From an uncultured Christensenella sp. (GTDB lineage: Bacteria; Bacillota; Clostridia; Christensenellales; Borkfalkiaceae): 64,000 nt of DNA. The position numbers and the translations under genes were made by a program. The notes beneath the pieces were generated by a model that had not been told where the DNA came from, ran no database searches, and was given only the letters and a program-made list of their open reading frames with translations. Below are positions 25,420 through 34,185 of the stretch, piece by piece. Location: positions 248,001 to 312,000 of the forward strand of contig CAJKUC010000002.1 of NCBI GenBank assembly GCA_905203015.1, written 5' to 3'. Each line of letters starts with the position of its first letter. Positions within the stretch are counted from its first letter, which is position 1.

Positions 25420-26745
25420 ATGTCTTCTGAAAAATTACGGCAAAAATCTTATCGCGGCACGATCACCGCATGCTTTTTCGGCTATGTGGTGCAATCCGTG
25501 GTGAATACGTTCGTGCCCCTTTTATTTCTCACCTTTCAGAGCGAATACGGCATTCCGCTTGCCAAAATCACCATGCTCGTTACGATCAATTTTTTCCTGC
25601 AACTTTGCATCGATCTCGCCTCGGCGTTTTTCGTGGAAAAAATCGGTTACCGCGCCTGCGCCGTGCTTGCGAACTCCTTCGCCGCGGTGGGGCTGATTCT
25701 GCTTACGATCCTTCCGAAAGCGCTGCCCGATCCGTTCGTCGGATTGCTTCTTTCCGTATTTGTGTACGCGATCGGCGGCGGGCTTCTGGAAGTGGTGATC
25801 AGCCCGATCGTGGAAGCGTGCCCCAGCGAGCACAAAGCAAAAACAATGAGTCTCCTGCACTCCTTTTATTGCTGGGGAAGCGTGGCGGTGGTGTGTATTT
25901 CCACGTTGTTCTTCTCGCTTGCGGGAACGGAAAAATGGAAAATTCTTTCTCTCTGCTGGGCGATTCTGCCGATCGCCAACGCGATTCTGTTCCTTTTCGT
26001 GCCCATCGTCTCCCTCACGGAAGAGGGCGAAACGGCTCTTAAAGTGCCGCAACTATTGAAAAAGAAATCGTTCTGGCTTTTTTTCCTTCTGATTTTGTGC
26101 GCGGGTGCGGCGGAAGCGGCGATCGTGCAATGGTCGTCGGCATTTGCCGAAAAAGGTCTCGGCGTATCAAAAACGACGGGAGACCTTGCGGGCCCCGCGC
26201 TATTTTCCGTAACGATGGGGCTCAGCCGCCTTCTCTACGGAAAATTCGGCGATAAAACCGATCTGAAAAAAATCATGACGATCAGCGGCGTGCTGTGCGT
26301 GATCTCTTATCTTATCATGGCGTTTTCTTCTGCTGCAGCGTTCGCCCTTTTCGGCATGGCGCTCTGCGGCTTTTCCGTGGGCATCATGTGGCCGGGAACG
26401 TACAGTATGGCGGCGGAAAACATCAGAGGCGGAGGCGGCGCGATGTTTGCCCTTCTCGCCCTCGGCGGAGACATCGGCTGCACGAGCGGCCCCTCCGTAG
26501 TGGGCTTCGTTTCCGATCTGTTCGGCGAAAATTTCAAAATCGGGATTCTCTTCGCCTCGTTTTTCCCCGTTCTTCTCACCGTGCTTCTGCTCGGCGTGCG
26601 AAAACGCAATCGCGGCGCGCTTTCCGAAAATGCGGAACCGGAGTCAGACGAAACAAAGACGAACGAAACGGACGCCGTTTTCGCAGAAACCGAAACAAAC
26701 GCTTTGGCGCAAACGCCGTCGCAAGATAAAAAAGATCGGGATTAA
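25420..26745 (+). CDS. Major facilitator superfamily transporter
   Basis: 441 residues with twelve predicted membrane helices and a polar C-terminal tail of about 45 residues. The loop between helices 2 and 3 (VEKIGYRACAV) and the helix 8-9 loop (GKFGDKTDLKKIM) fit the duplicated MFS motif A. The helix 4-5 region GGGLLEVVISPIVEACPSEHKAKTMSLLHSFYCWGS resembles the fucose-permease or glucose/galactose-type branch, so a sugar is a plausible substrate, but this is inference. It is a single-gene unit: promoter upstream and a strong shared terminator between it and the convergent sigF gene. Confidence 0.88.
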   Translation: MSSEKLRQKSYRGTITACFFGYVVQSVVNTFVPLLFLTFQSEYGIPLAKITMLVTINFFLQLCIDLASAFFVEKIGYRACAVLANSFAAVGLILLTILPKALPDPFVGLLLSVFVYAIGGGLLEVVISPIVEACPSEHKAKTMSLLHSFYCWGSVAVVCISTLFFSLAGTEKWKILSLCWAILPIANAILFLFVPIVSLTEEGETALKVPQLLKKKSFWLFFLLILCAGAAEAAIVQWSSAFAEKGLGVSKTTGDLAGPALFSVTMGLSRLLYGKFGDKTDLKKIMTISGVLCVISYLIMAFSSAAAFALFGMALCGFSVGIMWPGTYSMAAENIRGGGGAMFALLALGGDIGCTSGPSVVGFVSDLFGENFKIGILFASFFPVLLTVLLLGVRKRNRGALSENAEPESDETKTNETDAVFAETETNALAQTPSQDKKDRD

Positions 26746-26765
26746 CCGCCCGATACGGGAATATA

Positions 26766-26811
26766 AAAAGCAGCCGCCTCTTTGTAACAAAGCAAAGAGG
26801 CGGCTGCTTTC
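26766..26811. terminator. Bidirectional terminator between the MFS gene and sigF
   Basis: A perfect 15-bp stem (GCAGCCGCCTCTTTG and its complement, 26770-26807) with short T runs on both outer sides. It serves both convergent genes. Confidence 0.9.
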
Positions 26812-27537
26812 TCACGAAGAAAAGCGATCTTTGAAATCGCGCAGAATACGGCTTTCTATCCGCGAGATCTGCACCTGAGAAACGCCCACCGTTTCCGCCA
26901 CTTCACTCTGCGTCATATCGCGGAAATAACGAAGAAAAATAATCTTCCGATCGCGTTCGGAAAGCGTTTCCATCGCCGTTTTCAAAAGCAGTTTGTCCAG
27001 CATTTCCTCTTCGCCCTCGCCCGAGGCAAGCGTTTCCATCAGCGTTCTTCCGCCCTCTTCCCCCTCGTTGCTTTCGCTTTGCAGAGAAAGCGGCATGCGC
27101 GAAGAGCCCATCATAAACACCACTTCGCTCTCTTCCATCGAAAAAGCGGCGGCGATTTCGGAAAGCGCGGGTTTTCTGCCGTTTTTCACGGAAAACTCGG
27201 CGACGTAGCCGTTGATCTCCTTTGCCGTCTGTTTGATCGCGCGGGATACTTTCACGCTGCCGTCGTCGCGCATGAAACGTTTGATCTCCCCCGCGATCAT
27301 CGGCACGGCGTACGTGGAAAATTTCACCTCGAATTTTTCGTCGAAGCCCGCAATCGCTTTCAGAAAGCCCATACAGGCAAGTTGAAAAAGATCGTCGTAT
27401 TCCACGCCCTTATTCAGATAGCGTTTCACGATACATTTGATCAGCGATACGTTTTCGGAAATCAGCGTTTCTTTCGCCGCGTTATCGCCCGCCTTCGCTT
27501 TTTTCAGATATTCGCCCGTCTGTTCGTCATTCAGCAT
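26812..27537 (-). CDS. sigF: Forespore sigma factor SigF
   Basis: A 241-residue sigma-70-type factor that starts forespore-specific transcription during sporulation. Region 2 reads EYDDLFQLACMGFLKAIAGFD followed by FSTYAVPMIAGEIKRFMRDDG, the latter nearly invariant in SigF and SigG. Region 4 ends with SQSEVAETVGVSQVQISRIESRIL-type helix-turn-helix (here TQSEVAETVGVSQ). It is the last gene of the spoIIA operon and overlaps the end of spoIIAB by 11 bases, indicating coupled translation. Operon position identifies it as SigF rather than SigG. Confidence 0.96.
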   Translation of the reverse strand: MLNDEQTGEYLKKAKAGDNAAKETLISENVSLIKCIVKRYLNKGVEYDDLFQLACMGFLKAIAGFDEKFEVKFSTYAVPMIAGEIKRFMRDDGSVKVSRAIKQTAKEINGYVAEFSVKNGRKPALSEIAAAFSMEESEVVFMMGSSRMPLSLQSESNEGEEGGRTLMETLASGEGEEEMLDKLLLKTAMETLSERDRKIIFLRYFRDMTQSEVAETVGVSQVQISRIESRILRDFKDRFSS

Positions 27538-27982
27538 TATCCCCTGCCTTTTTGCCGAATTTCTTTTTCATTCTCACCACCGTGCCGCCGCCCGCTTTGC
27601 TCTCCACTTCGCAGCCGTCGGTGAACGTCTGCATGATCGTGAAGCCCATTCCCGAACGCTCGGCATTTTCCGAAGTGGTGAAAAACGGTTGCAACGCCGC
27701 GCCGACGTCTTCTATTCCGCAACCCGTATCGGCAATTTCGATATGTAAAACGCCGTTTTCTTTATCCGCTTCGCAGGTGATTTCGATATAATTTTCTTCC
27801 TTTTCTTCTCCTTTGTACGCGTGCACCACGCAATTCGTCACCGCTTCCGACACCGCCGTTTTCACGTCGGAAATTTCGTCCATCGTGGGATCGAGAAAAG
27901 AGGCGAACGCCGCCACCGCGCTCCGCGCGAATCCCTCGTTTTCTCCGATCGCAGATATTTTCAGAATCATTCTGTTTTTCAT
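27527..27982 (-). CDS. spoIIAB: Anti-sigma F factor SpoIIAB
   Basis: A 151-residue GHKL-type kinase that holds SigF inactive in the predivisional cell and phosphorylates SpoIIAA. The N box is EAVTNCVVHAYKG near residue 45, the G1 box DTGCGIEDV near residue 92, and the G2 box GMGFTIMQTF near residue 115. Length and motif spacing are those of SpoIIAB. It overlaps spoIIAA by 4 bases upstream and sigF by 11 bases downstream, keeping the three proteins in fixed ratio. Confidence 0.97.
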   Translation of the reverse strand: MKNRMILKISAIGENEGFARSAVAAFASFLDPTMDEISDVKTAVSEAVTNCVVHAYKGEEKEENYIEITCEADKENGVLHIEIADTGCGIEDVGAALQPFFTTSENAERSGMGFTIMQTFTDGCEVESKAGGGTVVRMKKKFGKKAGDNAE

Positions 27983-28374
27983 TTTCTCCGCCCTCCGTCG
28001 CCGTAATTTCCGCCGCGTTTTCCGCTTTCCGAATATGCATATTCCGCCCCGGAACCGCCGCCCGCGCCGATTTTCGGCACGACGGTGTATAAGCCCGAAA
28101 GCGAAAGCACTTTATCCGCTTCGCTGCCCACGTCGCTGAAATATGCGGGAATCGAATAGGAAGCGAGTTTTTTATACCTTCCTATAAAAAAACCTATCCC
28201 CGTAGAATCCATAAAAGTGATATTCGTAAGATGAAACACCGCGCTTTGCGCCGAAGCGTTGTCGTCCACGAAGGCATCGATCCTCCGCCGCACGTTTTTC
28301 GCCGCGTATTCGTCCAGTTCTCCGTCGAAATAAAAATGCAGCACGTCGTTTTTTCTTGTTGCCGACACTTTCAT
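27979..28374 (-). CDS. spoIIAA: Anti-anti-sigma factor SpoIIAA with glycine-rich tail
   Basis: A STAS-domain protein that frees SigF by binding SpoIIAB when unphosphorylated. The phosphorylated serine is Ser57 in FMDSTGIGF. I start at the second ATG (28372-28374) because GGAGGA is then seven bases away; the first ATG is almost on top of it. The first about 103 residues are normal. The last about 28 residues (GAGGGSGAEYAYSESGKRGG and onward) form a Gly, Tyr and Arg-rich tail not seen in the well-known SpoIIAA proteins of about 117 residues. First gene of the spoIIA operon. Confidence 0.95.
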   Translation of the reverse strand: MKVSATRKNDVLHFYFDGELDEYAAKNVRRRIDAFVDDNASAQSAVFHLTNITFMDSTGIGFFIGRYKKLASYSIPAYFSDVGSEADKVLSLSGLYTVVPKIGAGGGSGAEYAYSESGKRGGNYGDGGRRK

Positions 28375-28591
28375 CGCCATTCCTCCTTTTTCGCCGCTCT
28401 TGATTTCTTCGCTTTGCTTTTCGCATTATACCGCAACAAACCGGGTAATATTTTGCGTTTTTTTGTCGTTTTACGGAAAATCCCGTCGGAAACGCCGTAT
28501 TTAGCGCAGATCCGTATTTTCGGCAGAAGCAGGCGGGCAAAACCGACAAAACGGACATAAAGCGGCACGAAAAAATTTTTTTTTCAAAACG

Positions 28592-28621
28592 TTGACAAAC
28601 GCGATTTTGCCGTGATATAAT
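28592..28621 (+). promoter_or_regulatory. Promoter of the flotillin gene
   Basis: TTGACA (28592-28597), an 18-base spacer and TATAAT (28616-28621). A GGAGG ribosome binding site lies just before the ATG at 28673. Confidence 0.82.
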
Positions 28622-28672
28622 GAATACAGAAACAGTCGGATCGGAAAGATCCGCAAACGGAGGTACACTATC

Positions 28673-30139
28673 ATGCCCGAATGGGGTGTTGCGATCATCG
28701 TCGTTGCAGCAGTCATCGTTTTATTTCTTCTTTCAGGCTATATCAAAGCCCCGCCCGATACGGCGTATATCATCACGGGGCTCGGGAAACGCCGTATTCT
28801 CATCGGTAAAGCGGGTATCCGTATCCCCTTTATCGAACGGCTCGACAAACTTTCTCTGCGCGTGATGCAGGTGGACGTAAAAACGAGCGAAGCCGTTCCC
28901 ACGAACGAATTTATCAACGTCACCGTAGACGGCGTGGCGAACATCAAGATTTCTTCCGATCCCGAACTGCTGGCTAAAGCGGCGGAAGCGCTGCTGAACA
29001 TGGATCAGCAGGAACTCATCGCCCTCGTTACGCAGGTGCTGGAAGGCAATATGCGCGAAATCGTAGGCTCTGTGGGATTGAAAGAAATGGTGCAGGATCG
29101 CCAGGGCGTAGCGAAAAAAATTACGGAAAACGTCGTGCCCGATATGGAAAAACTGGGCATCGAAGTGGTGAATTTCAACATTCAGAACTTCAAGGACGGC
29201 GCGGGAACGATCGAAAACATGGGTATCGACAACGTGGAACAGATCCGCAAAAACGCCCAGATCGCCAAAGCAAACGCCCAGCGCGACATAGCGATCGCTT
29301 CCTCTCAGGCGCAGGAACAGGCAAACGCCGTGAAAGTGGAAGCGGATAAAAAGATCGCCGAACAGAACGCCGAACTCGCCGTTCAGCAGGCGGAAATGCA
29401 GATCCGCGCCGATTCCAAAAAAGCGGAAGCGGACGCCGCTTATTCCATTCAGCAGGAAAACCAGCGCAAGACGATCGAAATCGCGAAAGCGGACGCGGAC
29501 ATCGCGCGCAGAGAAAAAGAAGCGGAAATCGCGCAGGCGGAAATCGCCGTAAAGGAAAAGCAACTCGACGCGGAAATCAGAAAACAGGCGGACGCGGAAA
29601 ATTATCGTATCGCGAAAGAAGCGGAAGCGGAACTCACCCGCCGTCAGCGCGAAGCGGACGCGAAGAAATACGAGGCGATACAGGAAGCCGAAGCGAAAAA
29701 AGCGCAGGCGGAAGCCGTACGCTTCGCCATGGAACAGGAAGCGGAAGGCATTAAAGCGAAAGGCCTCGCAGAAGCCCTCGCGATAGAAAAGAAAGCGGAA
29801 GCGCAGAAGCGCATGGGCGAAGCCTCCGTAATCGAAATGTATCTGCAAGCCCTGCCCGCAATCGTGAAAAACGCGGCGGATCCCCTCTCGCAGACGAAAA
29901 AAATCGTTATGTACGGCGACGGCAACGCCACGAAAGTGGTGAAGGACGTGATGCACTCCGCGAATCAGGTGGTGGACGGCGTGAAAGAGGCTACGGGAAT
30001 CGACCTCGCCTCTCTGATCACTTCGATCGGCGCGGGAAAAATCGCGGCGAAAAACGCCGTGGCGGATATGCGCCCCGCGCCTTCCGGCGAAGCGGCTTCG
30101 GAAGCGGCGATCGCCGACGCAGAAGAGAAAAAACAATAA
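28673..30139 (+). CDS. Flotillin-like SPFH-domain membrane scaffold protein
   Basis: 488 residues. One N-terminal membrane helix (about residues 4-22) is followed by the SPFH/band-7 domain (about 25-200) starting IKAPPDTAYIITG. A long Ala/Glu/Lys-rich coiled coil with many EA repeats spans about 200-390. The C-terminal segment (VIEMYLQALPAIVKNAADPLSQTKKIVMYGDG) is the flotillin oligomerisation end. Flotillins organise functional membrane microdomains. The small membrane protein 59 bases downstream is probably co-transcribed, paralleling FloT-YuaF-type pairs in Bacillus, although that protein is not a NfeD homologue. Confidence 0.93.
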   Translation: MPEWGVAIIVVAAVIVLFLLSGYIKAPPDTAYIITGLGKRRILIGKAGIRIPFIERLDKLSLRVMQVDVKTSEAVPTNEFINVTVDGVANIKISSDPELLAKAAEALLNMDQQELIALVTQVLEGNMREIVGSVGLKEMVQDRQGVAKKITENVVPDMEKLGIEVVNFNIQNFKDGAGTIENMGIDNVEQIRKNAQIAKANAQRDIAIASSQAQEQANAVKVEADKKIAEQNAELAVQQAEMQIRADSKKAEADAAYSIQQENQRKTIEIAKADADIARREKEAEIAQAEIAVKEKQLDAEIRKQADAENYRIAKEAEAELTRRQREADAKKYEAIQEAEAKKAQAEAVRFAMEQEAEGIKAKGLAEALAIEKKAEAQKRMGEASVIEMYLQALPAIVKNAADPLSQTKKIVMYGDGNATKVVKDVMHSANQVVDGVKEATGIDLASLITSIGAGKIAAKNAVADMRPAPSGEAASEAAIADAEEKKQ

Positions 30140-30198
30140 ATTAACGTAAACAACGGCTTGACGGCAAACGAAAAGCCGAAATCAAAGGAGAATTTATT

Positions 30199-30606
30199 AT
30201 GAAAAAAATCGGTAAAAAAACAGGCACGCTCGTTCTGTGGGCAAGCGCATACGTCAATCTTATCGTTTTCGCCCTTTGCGGCGGATACGTATGGCTGAAA
30301 TCGGATGACGAGTATCTGAAAAACGAAACGAAAAAGGCGTTGATCGTTTCGCTTGTTTTCGTTGCGATCGGCGCGATACAAACGCTGTTCGGCCAATGCT
30401 ACGCGTTATTCGGCGTTTCTTATTCTTCCGATATTTATCGCCTGCATCAGATCGTGGGATACGTGATTTCCGCGGCGAAGGTGATCGTATGCGCCGTGTT
30501 CGCGCTTCTCGGCTTCCTCGGCGCGGATTCTTCCGCCGAAGAGAAAACGCAGACGAACGAAAAAGAAAACAACGACGAAAGCGAATCTTCCGAAAAAGAA
30601 GATTGA
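30199..30606 (+). CDS. Small multi-helix membrane protein downstream of flotillin
   Basis: 135 residues with three hydrophobic helices (about 10-30, 47-70 and 84-106) and an acidic, Glu/Lys/Ser-rich tail. GGAG precedes the ATG. The pattern resembles DUF4870-type small membrane proteins, but I cannot assign it. It follows the flotillin gene and precedes a terminator, so the two probably form one operon and the protein may be a flotillin partner. Confidence 0.7.
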   Translation: MKKIGKKTGTLVLWASAYVNLIVFALCGGYVWLKSDDEYLKNETKKALIVSLVFVAIGAIQTLFGQCYALFGVSYSSDIYRLHQIVGYVISAAKVIVCAVFALLGFLGADSSAEEKTQTNEKENNDESESSEKED

Positions 30607-30640
30607 TTTAAAAAACGATTGAAATCGCACGTCACGCATA

Positions 30641-30680
30641 AGGGGAAAACGGCAACGAATCCGTTTTCCCCTCTTATTAT
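30641..30680 (+). terminator. Terminator of the flotillin operon
   Basis: AGGGGAAAACGG pairs with CCGTTTTCCCCT (30641-30672) around an eight-base loop, followed by CTTATTAT. Confidence 0.78.
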
Positions 30681-30721
30681 AAAATTTTTTTAAAAGATTC
30701 CGTAAAGAACGCAAAAATCAC

Positions 30722-30750
30722 TTGACAAGAAAGGAAAAATAAGTTATTAT
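30722..30750 (+). promoter_or_regulatory. Promoter of the tRNA cluster
   Basis: TTGACA (30722-30727), a 17-base spacer and TATTAT (30745-30750), about 45 bases before the first tRNA. Confidence 0.78.
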
Positions 30751-30793
30751 ATACAAGCGTTTTGTAAGAGACGTGTGCGAAACGGGCAAGCGA

Positions 30794-30869
30794 GGGCCTT
30801 TAGCTCAGTGGTCAGAGCTGTCGGCTCATAACCGATTGGTCCGCGGTTCGAATCCGTGAAGGCCCACCA
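30794..30869 (+). tRNA. tRNA-Met (CAT)
   Basis: 76 bases with encoded CCA. The acceptor stem GGGCCTT pairs with AAGGCCC. The anticodon loop CTCATAA gives CAT, and GGTTCGAATCC is a normal T arm. The first base pair is G-C, so it is more like an elongator than an initiator tRNA; a lysidine-modified Ile tRNA cannot be fully excluded. Confidence 0.92.
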
Positions 30870-30898
30870 AATATCGCTGAACGTTTTAAAATGAATAC

Positions 30899-30975
30899 GG
30901 CCCAATAGCTCAGTTGGTTAGAGCGCCAGCCTGTCACGCTGGAGGTCACGAGTTCGAGCCTCGTTTGGGTCGCCA
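30899..30975 (+). tRNA. tRNA-Asp (GTC)
   Basis: 77 bases with encoded CCA. The acceptor GGCCCAA pairs with TTGGGTC, one G-U. The anticodon loop CTGTCAC gives GTC. Confidence 0.95.
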
Positions 30976-31053
30976 TTTTTTTACTCGTTTTCCGGTTGAG
31001 AAGTAGTATTTTAATACGAAAGATGACCGGTCGGGAAACGAGAAAAAAATCCT

Positions 31054-31129
31054 GCCTCGATAGCTCAGTCGGTAGAGCAAGGGACTGAAAATCCCTCTGT
31101 CGGCGGTTCGATTCCACCTTGAGGCACCA
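31054..31129 (+). tRNA. tRNA-Phe (GAA)
   Basis: 76 bases with encoded CCA. The acceptor GCCTCGA pairs with TTGAGGC. The anticodon loop CTGAAAA gives GAA. Confidence 0.95.
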
Positions 31130-31184
31130 CCCTTTACGCCGACAAGTTACGCTGATTCCGCGAAACAAAAAGGCGTAGAGAATC

Positions 31185-31269
31185 GGACAGATTCCAGAGC
31201 GGCCAAATGGATCAGACTGTAAATCTGACGTCTTCGACTTCGGTGGTTCGAATCCACCTCTGTCCACCA
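31185..31269 (+). tRNA. tRNA-Tyr (GTA)
   Basis: 85 bases with a long variable arm and encoded CCA. The acceptor GGACAGA pairs with TCTGTCC. The anticodon loop CTGTAAA gives GTA. Confidence 0.95.
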
Positions 31270-31272
31270 TAA

Positions 31273-31320
31273 GGAACCTAAAACGAACTACTTAAATGTA
31301 GCGTTTCGGGTTCTTTTTTT
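31273..31320 (+). terminator. Terminator of the tRNA cluster
   Basis: GGAACC and AAACG pair with CGTTT and GGGTTC (31273-31313), followed by TTTTTTT. Confidence 0.85.
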
Positions 31321-31409
31321 GTGCTATTTTGTTTTTTCGTCTTGTATATGCGTTTTACGCCCTGAAAGGCGGTTACTTACGGTGCTACGGAATATTCCGA
31401 CGTAAGCGA

Positions 31410-31440
31410 AACGGCGACGGGAAAATTGCCCGTCGCCGTT
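31410..31440. terminator. Likely terminator of the minus-strand mannose operon
   Basis: A perfect 12-bp stem (AACGGCGACGGG and its complement) with a 7-base loop, about 20 bases after the isomerase stop. T runs are short on both sides, so efficiency is uncertain. Confidence 0.6.
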
Positions 31441-31460
31441 TTCTGCTTTTCGTCGATTTT

Positions 31461-33182
31461 TCACCGCACCGTGGCGCGAAGAATCGTCACCTTGTCGTCC
31501 AACGGGCGCATACGGAATTTTTTCACGCTTTCGGGCACGATAAAGGTTTCCGCGTAATGCACTTCGTACGGCGCGAACAATCCGTCGACGCTTTCGATGA
31601 TCGCCCCGCGCCCCTCCACCACGTTGCATTGGCTTACGCTGCCTTCCGATTCCACTTCGATCGCCTCCGTCAGCGTATAGCGACGCGTTTCGATAAATTC
31701 TCGTTCGTGCAGCCCCGTGTGCTCCGTTTTATTCTTTCCGTCGTCGGAAATCGTATAAAAGCGATTTACGAGGTTTTCTTTCACCCAGTTCGTCGTTCTG
31801 TCCCACTGAATGACTTTTTCGCCGTGCCCGATATGCACGGGGCGGGGAATCCCGTCCAGCCCCACTCTGCCCCAATCCCAGAGTTTGAACGTGAAAATAT
31901 ACGGCGTGGCGCTGATTTCCAGCACCATGGTATCCTTGCCGCTGCAATGCACCGTACCCCCGGGAATCAGGAAATGATCGTGTTTTTTCACTTTCCACGT
32001 ATTCACGTATTTTTCGGCGGGAAACGAAATCGACCCCGTCTGCGCAAGACGAAGATCCGCAAGCATAGCCTCGCCGTCGATCCCCTCTTTCAAGCCGAGA
32101 TACACGTTACAATCCTCTCCGCAATCGAGGATATAATAACTTTCATCCTGCGTATAATGCATGTTGAACGTGTTTTGAATGTATTCCGTGAGAGGATGCA
32201 CCTGCAGAGAGAGATTCTGCCCGCCCATCGTATCGAGGAAATCGAAGCGGATCGGATATTCGTCGCCGAATCTGCCGTGCACGCGCGCGCCCAACAATTT
32301 CTGCGGACGATAAAACACCACGTCGATCGAAGGAACTTCCACGCGGACGCCGTTAAACGACATATATATGCTGTTCTCTTCGGGTACGCCGTCGAACGCC
32401 CACGCGTAATTCGGCGCGCTTTTATCGAGGTCGCAGATCTCTTTCATCCATTGCCCGCCCCACACTTCGGGCGCGAAATACGGCACGAGACGGAACGGCT
32501 CGGAAGCGAATTTTTCAAGCCCCGCGCGGAAACCGTCGCCCTCCGCCATCGAGGGATCGCCCTTTCTGTTCGTATCCAGCAGGTAATCGATTTTTTTCAG
32601 CAGGCGGCGTTTTAACCTGTCCGCCATACGCCATTCCACGAAAAATCCCTGTTTGAATTTCGCCAGTTTCGGAGCGGCGGGATTGTTCGTTTTCCAGTTC
32701 GTTTGCCCCTTCGCGAAACGAAGTTGGATTTTCCAGCGGGCAAGATCGGCATACACGAGAATATCGCCTTCGCACACCAGCGAAGCCCCCACGCCGTAAA
32801 CGAGGATCACGCCGTCGGCTTTCTCTATCTCCGCGCGCATTTCCCCGATTTTTTCGGGAAGATATACATCCTGCACGTTCAGCGTATTCATAATGCCGAA
32901 AACGCGATCGTCCGTGACGAATTCTTTGATCCGCGCGTTATACGCTTCGTCGGAAATCGTACAATTTTCGGCGTTGAACGCCGTATCGTATACGCCTTTC
33001 AATCCTTCCAGAATTTCCGCGACGTTTACTTCCGTATACGTTTCGAGAACGATCACCGTTTTCTTTCTGCCCGCGACGCGTTTTTTCAGTTCTTCGGATA
33101 TTTCCGGATACCCGCGCCATGCCTTATATCCCGTAATTTCCTTCGTGGGATACTTATCGTAATTGCCGTATTTTTTCACCAT
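31461..33182 (-). CDS. Class I mannose-6-phosphate isomerase, long form
   Basis: 573 residues. The C-terminal two thirds form a cupin-type phosphomannose isomerase: QNLSLQVHPLTEY near residue 330 (Gln and His zinc ligands), DESYYIL (Glu ligand) and GTVHCSG (last His). The first about 200 residues are an extra domain with TVIVLETYTEVN and later DYLLDTNRKG; it resembles a nucleotide-kinase fold but has no Walker A lysine, so a catalytic role is unlikely. It interconverts mannose-6-phosphate and fructose-6-phosphate. It is the last gene of the minus-strand operon. AAGGAAGG precedes the ATG. Confidence 0.85.
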   Translation of the reverse strand: MVKKYGNYDKYPTKEITGYKAWRGYPEISEELKKRVAGRKKTVIVLETYTEVNVAEILEGLKGVYDTAFNAENCTISDEAYNARIKEFVTDDRVFGIMNTLNVQDVYLPEKIGEMRAEIEKADGVILVYGVGASLVCEGDILVYADLARWKIQLRFAKGQTNWKTNNPAAPKLAKFKQGFFVEWRMADRLKRRLLKKIDYLLDTNRKGDPSMAEGDGFRAGLEKFASEPFRLVPYFAPEVWGGQWMKEICDLDKSAPNYAWAFDGVPEENSIYMSFNGVRVEVPSIDVVFYRPQKLLGARVHGRFGDEYPIRFDFLDTMGGQNLSLQVHPLTEYIQNTFNMHYTQDESYYILDCGEDCNVYLGLKEGIDGEAMLADLRLAQTGSISFPAEKYVNTWKVKKHDHFLIPGGTVHCSGKDTMVLEISATPYIFTFKLWDWGRVGLDGIPRPVHIGHGEKVIQWDRTTNWVKENLVNRFYTISDDGKNKTEHTGLHEREFIETRRYTLTEAIEVESEGSVSQCNVVEGRGAIIESVDGLFAPYEVHYAETFIVPESVKKFRMRPLDDKVTILRATVR

Positions 33183-33270
33183 AATAACACCTTCCTTTCG
33201 TGATTCCGATTCGTTGTTTCCGCGTTTTTACTTCGCTCTTTTTATATTTTTTGCAATGCCTTTTCTTCGG

Positions 33271-34161
33271 TTACAAACCGTTTTCGAGAAGCGTCGCGCC
33301 GATTATGCCCGCATCGTTTCCGAACGCGGCTTTTTCTATTTTTACGGGCAGATAATCGCCGCCGAAAATCCGCTCGTTCACTTTTTTTTCAAGGTTTCCG
33401 AGATACAGATCCGCCGCCGCCGATAGTCCGCCGCCGATCGCCACGATTTCGGGGCGCAAAACGTTTACCACGTCTGCGATCCCCTCCGCCAGATAATCGG
33501 TAAATTCTTCCACGATTTCTTTCTGCGTTTTTTCACCCGATCTTGCCAGATTGAAAATTTCTTTCGCTGTCAGTTTACCGCCGCCGCGCCGTTCGTTCTC
33601 TTTCATCACCGCCGTTGCGGAAGCATACGCTTCGAGGCAGCCTTTACGCCCGCAGGTGCACTGTCTGCCGTTCTTTTCCACCGTAACGTGCCCGAAAATA
33701 TCCGAAGCGTCGGCAAAAGCGGAGCCGCTCTGCAATTTTCCGCAATCGGTGAATCCTCCGCCCACACCGGTGCCCAACGTAAACAGGCACATCCGCTTGT
33801 TTTTTCCCACGCCGTATACGCCTTCGCATAAAGCGGCGCAACGCGCGTCGTTTGCGATTTTCGTCTTTTTTCCCGTCAGTTTCCGAAGCGTTGCCGCAAG
33901 CGGCGCGTCTTTCCACGGAACGTTGTTCGCATACGTCACCGCGCCCTTTTCCGAATCGATCAGCCCGCACGAAGCAATGCCGATAAAATCGTATTCCGCA
34001 GAAGATACAATCGAAGAAATCGCCTCTGCGATCTTTTCCGCAAGATAAGAAAATTCTATGTCCGCGCCCGTTGTAACGCGCGTTCCTGCAATGATTTTTT
34101 CCCGATCGCACAGCCCGATTTTCGCGCTCATACCGCCGATATCCACGCCGATTTTATACAT
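33271..34161 (-). CDS. ROK-family sugar kinase
   Basis: 296 residues. The ATP-binding DIGG motif is at residues 7-10, and the catalytic Asp105 lies in ANDARCAAL. The phosphate loop GTGVGGGF is near residue 130. The ROK zinc site is complete: His158 plus Cys168, Cys170 and Cys175 in CTCGRKGC. These residues mark an active kinase of glucose, mannose or N-acetylmannosamine type. Its place directly before a mannose-6-phosphate isomerase gene suggests mannokinase activity. It follows the esterase gene by 24 bases. Confidence 0.9.
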   Translation of the reverse strand: MYKIGVDIGGMSAKIGLCDREKIIAGTRVTTGADIEFSYLAEKIAEAISSIVSSAEYDFIGIASCGLIDSEKGAVTYANNVPWKDAPLAATLRKLTGKKTKIANDARCAALCEGVYGVGKNKRMCLFTLGTGVGGGFTDCGKLQSGSAFADASDIFGHVTVEKNGRQCTCGRKGCLEAYASATAVMKENERRGGGKLTAKEIFNLARSGEKTQKEIVEEFTDYLAEGIADVVNVLRPEIVAIGGGLSAAADLYLGNLEKKVNERIFGGDYLPVKIEKAAFGNDAGIIGATLLENGL

Positions 34162-34185
34162 TGTTTTTCTCCGAAAAATAGATTC

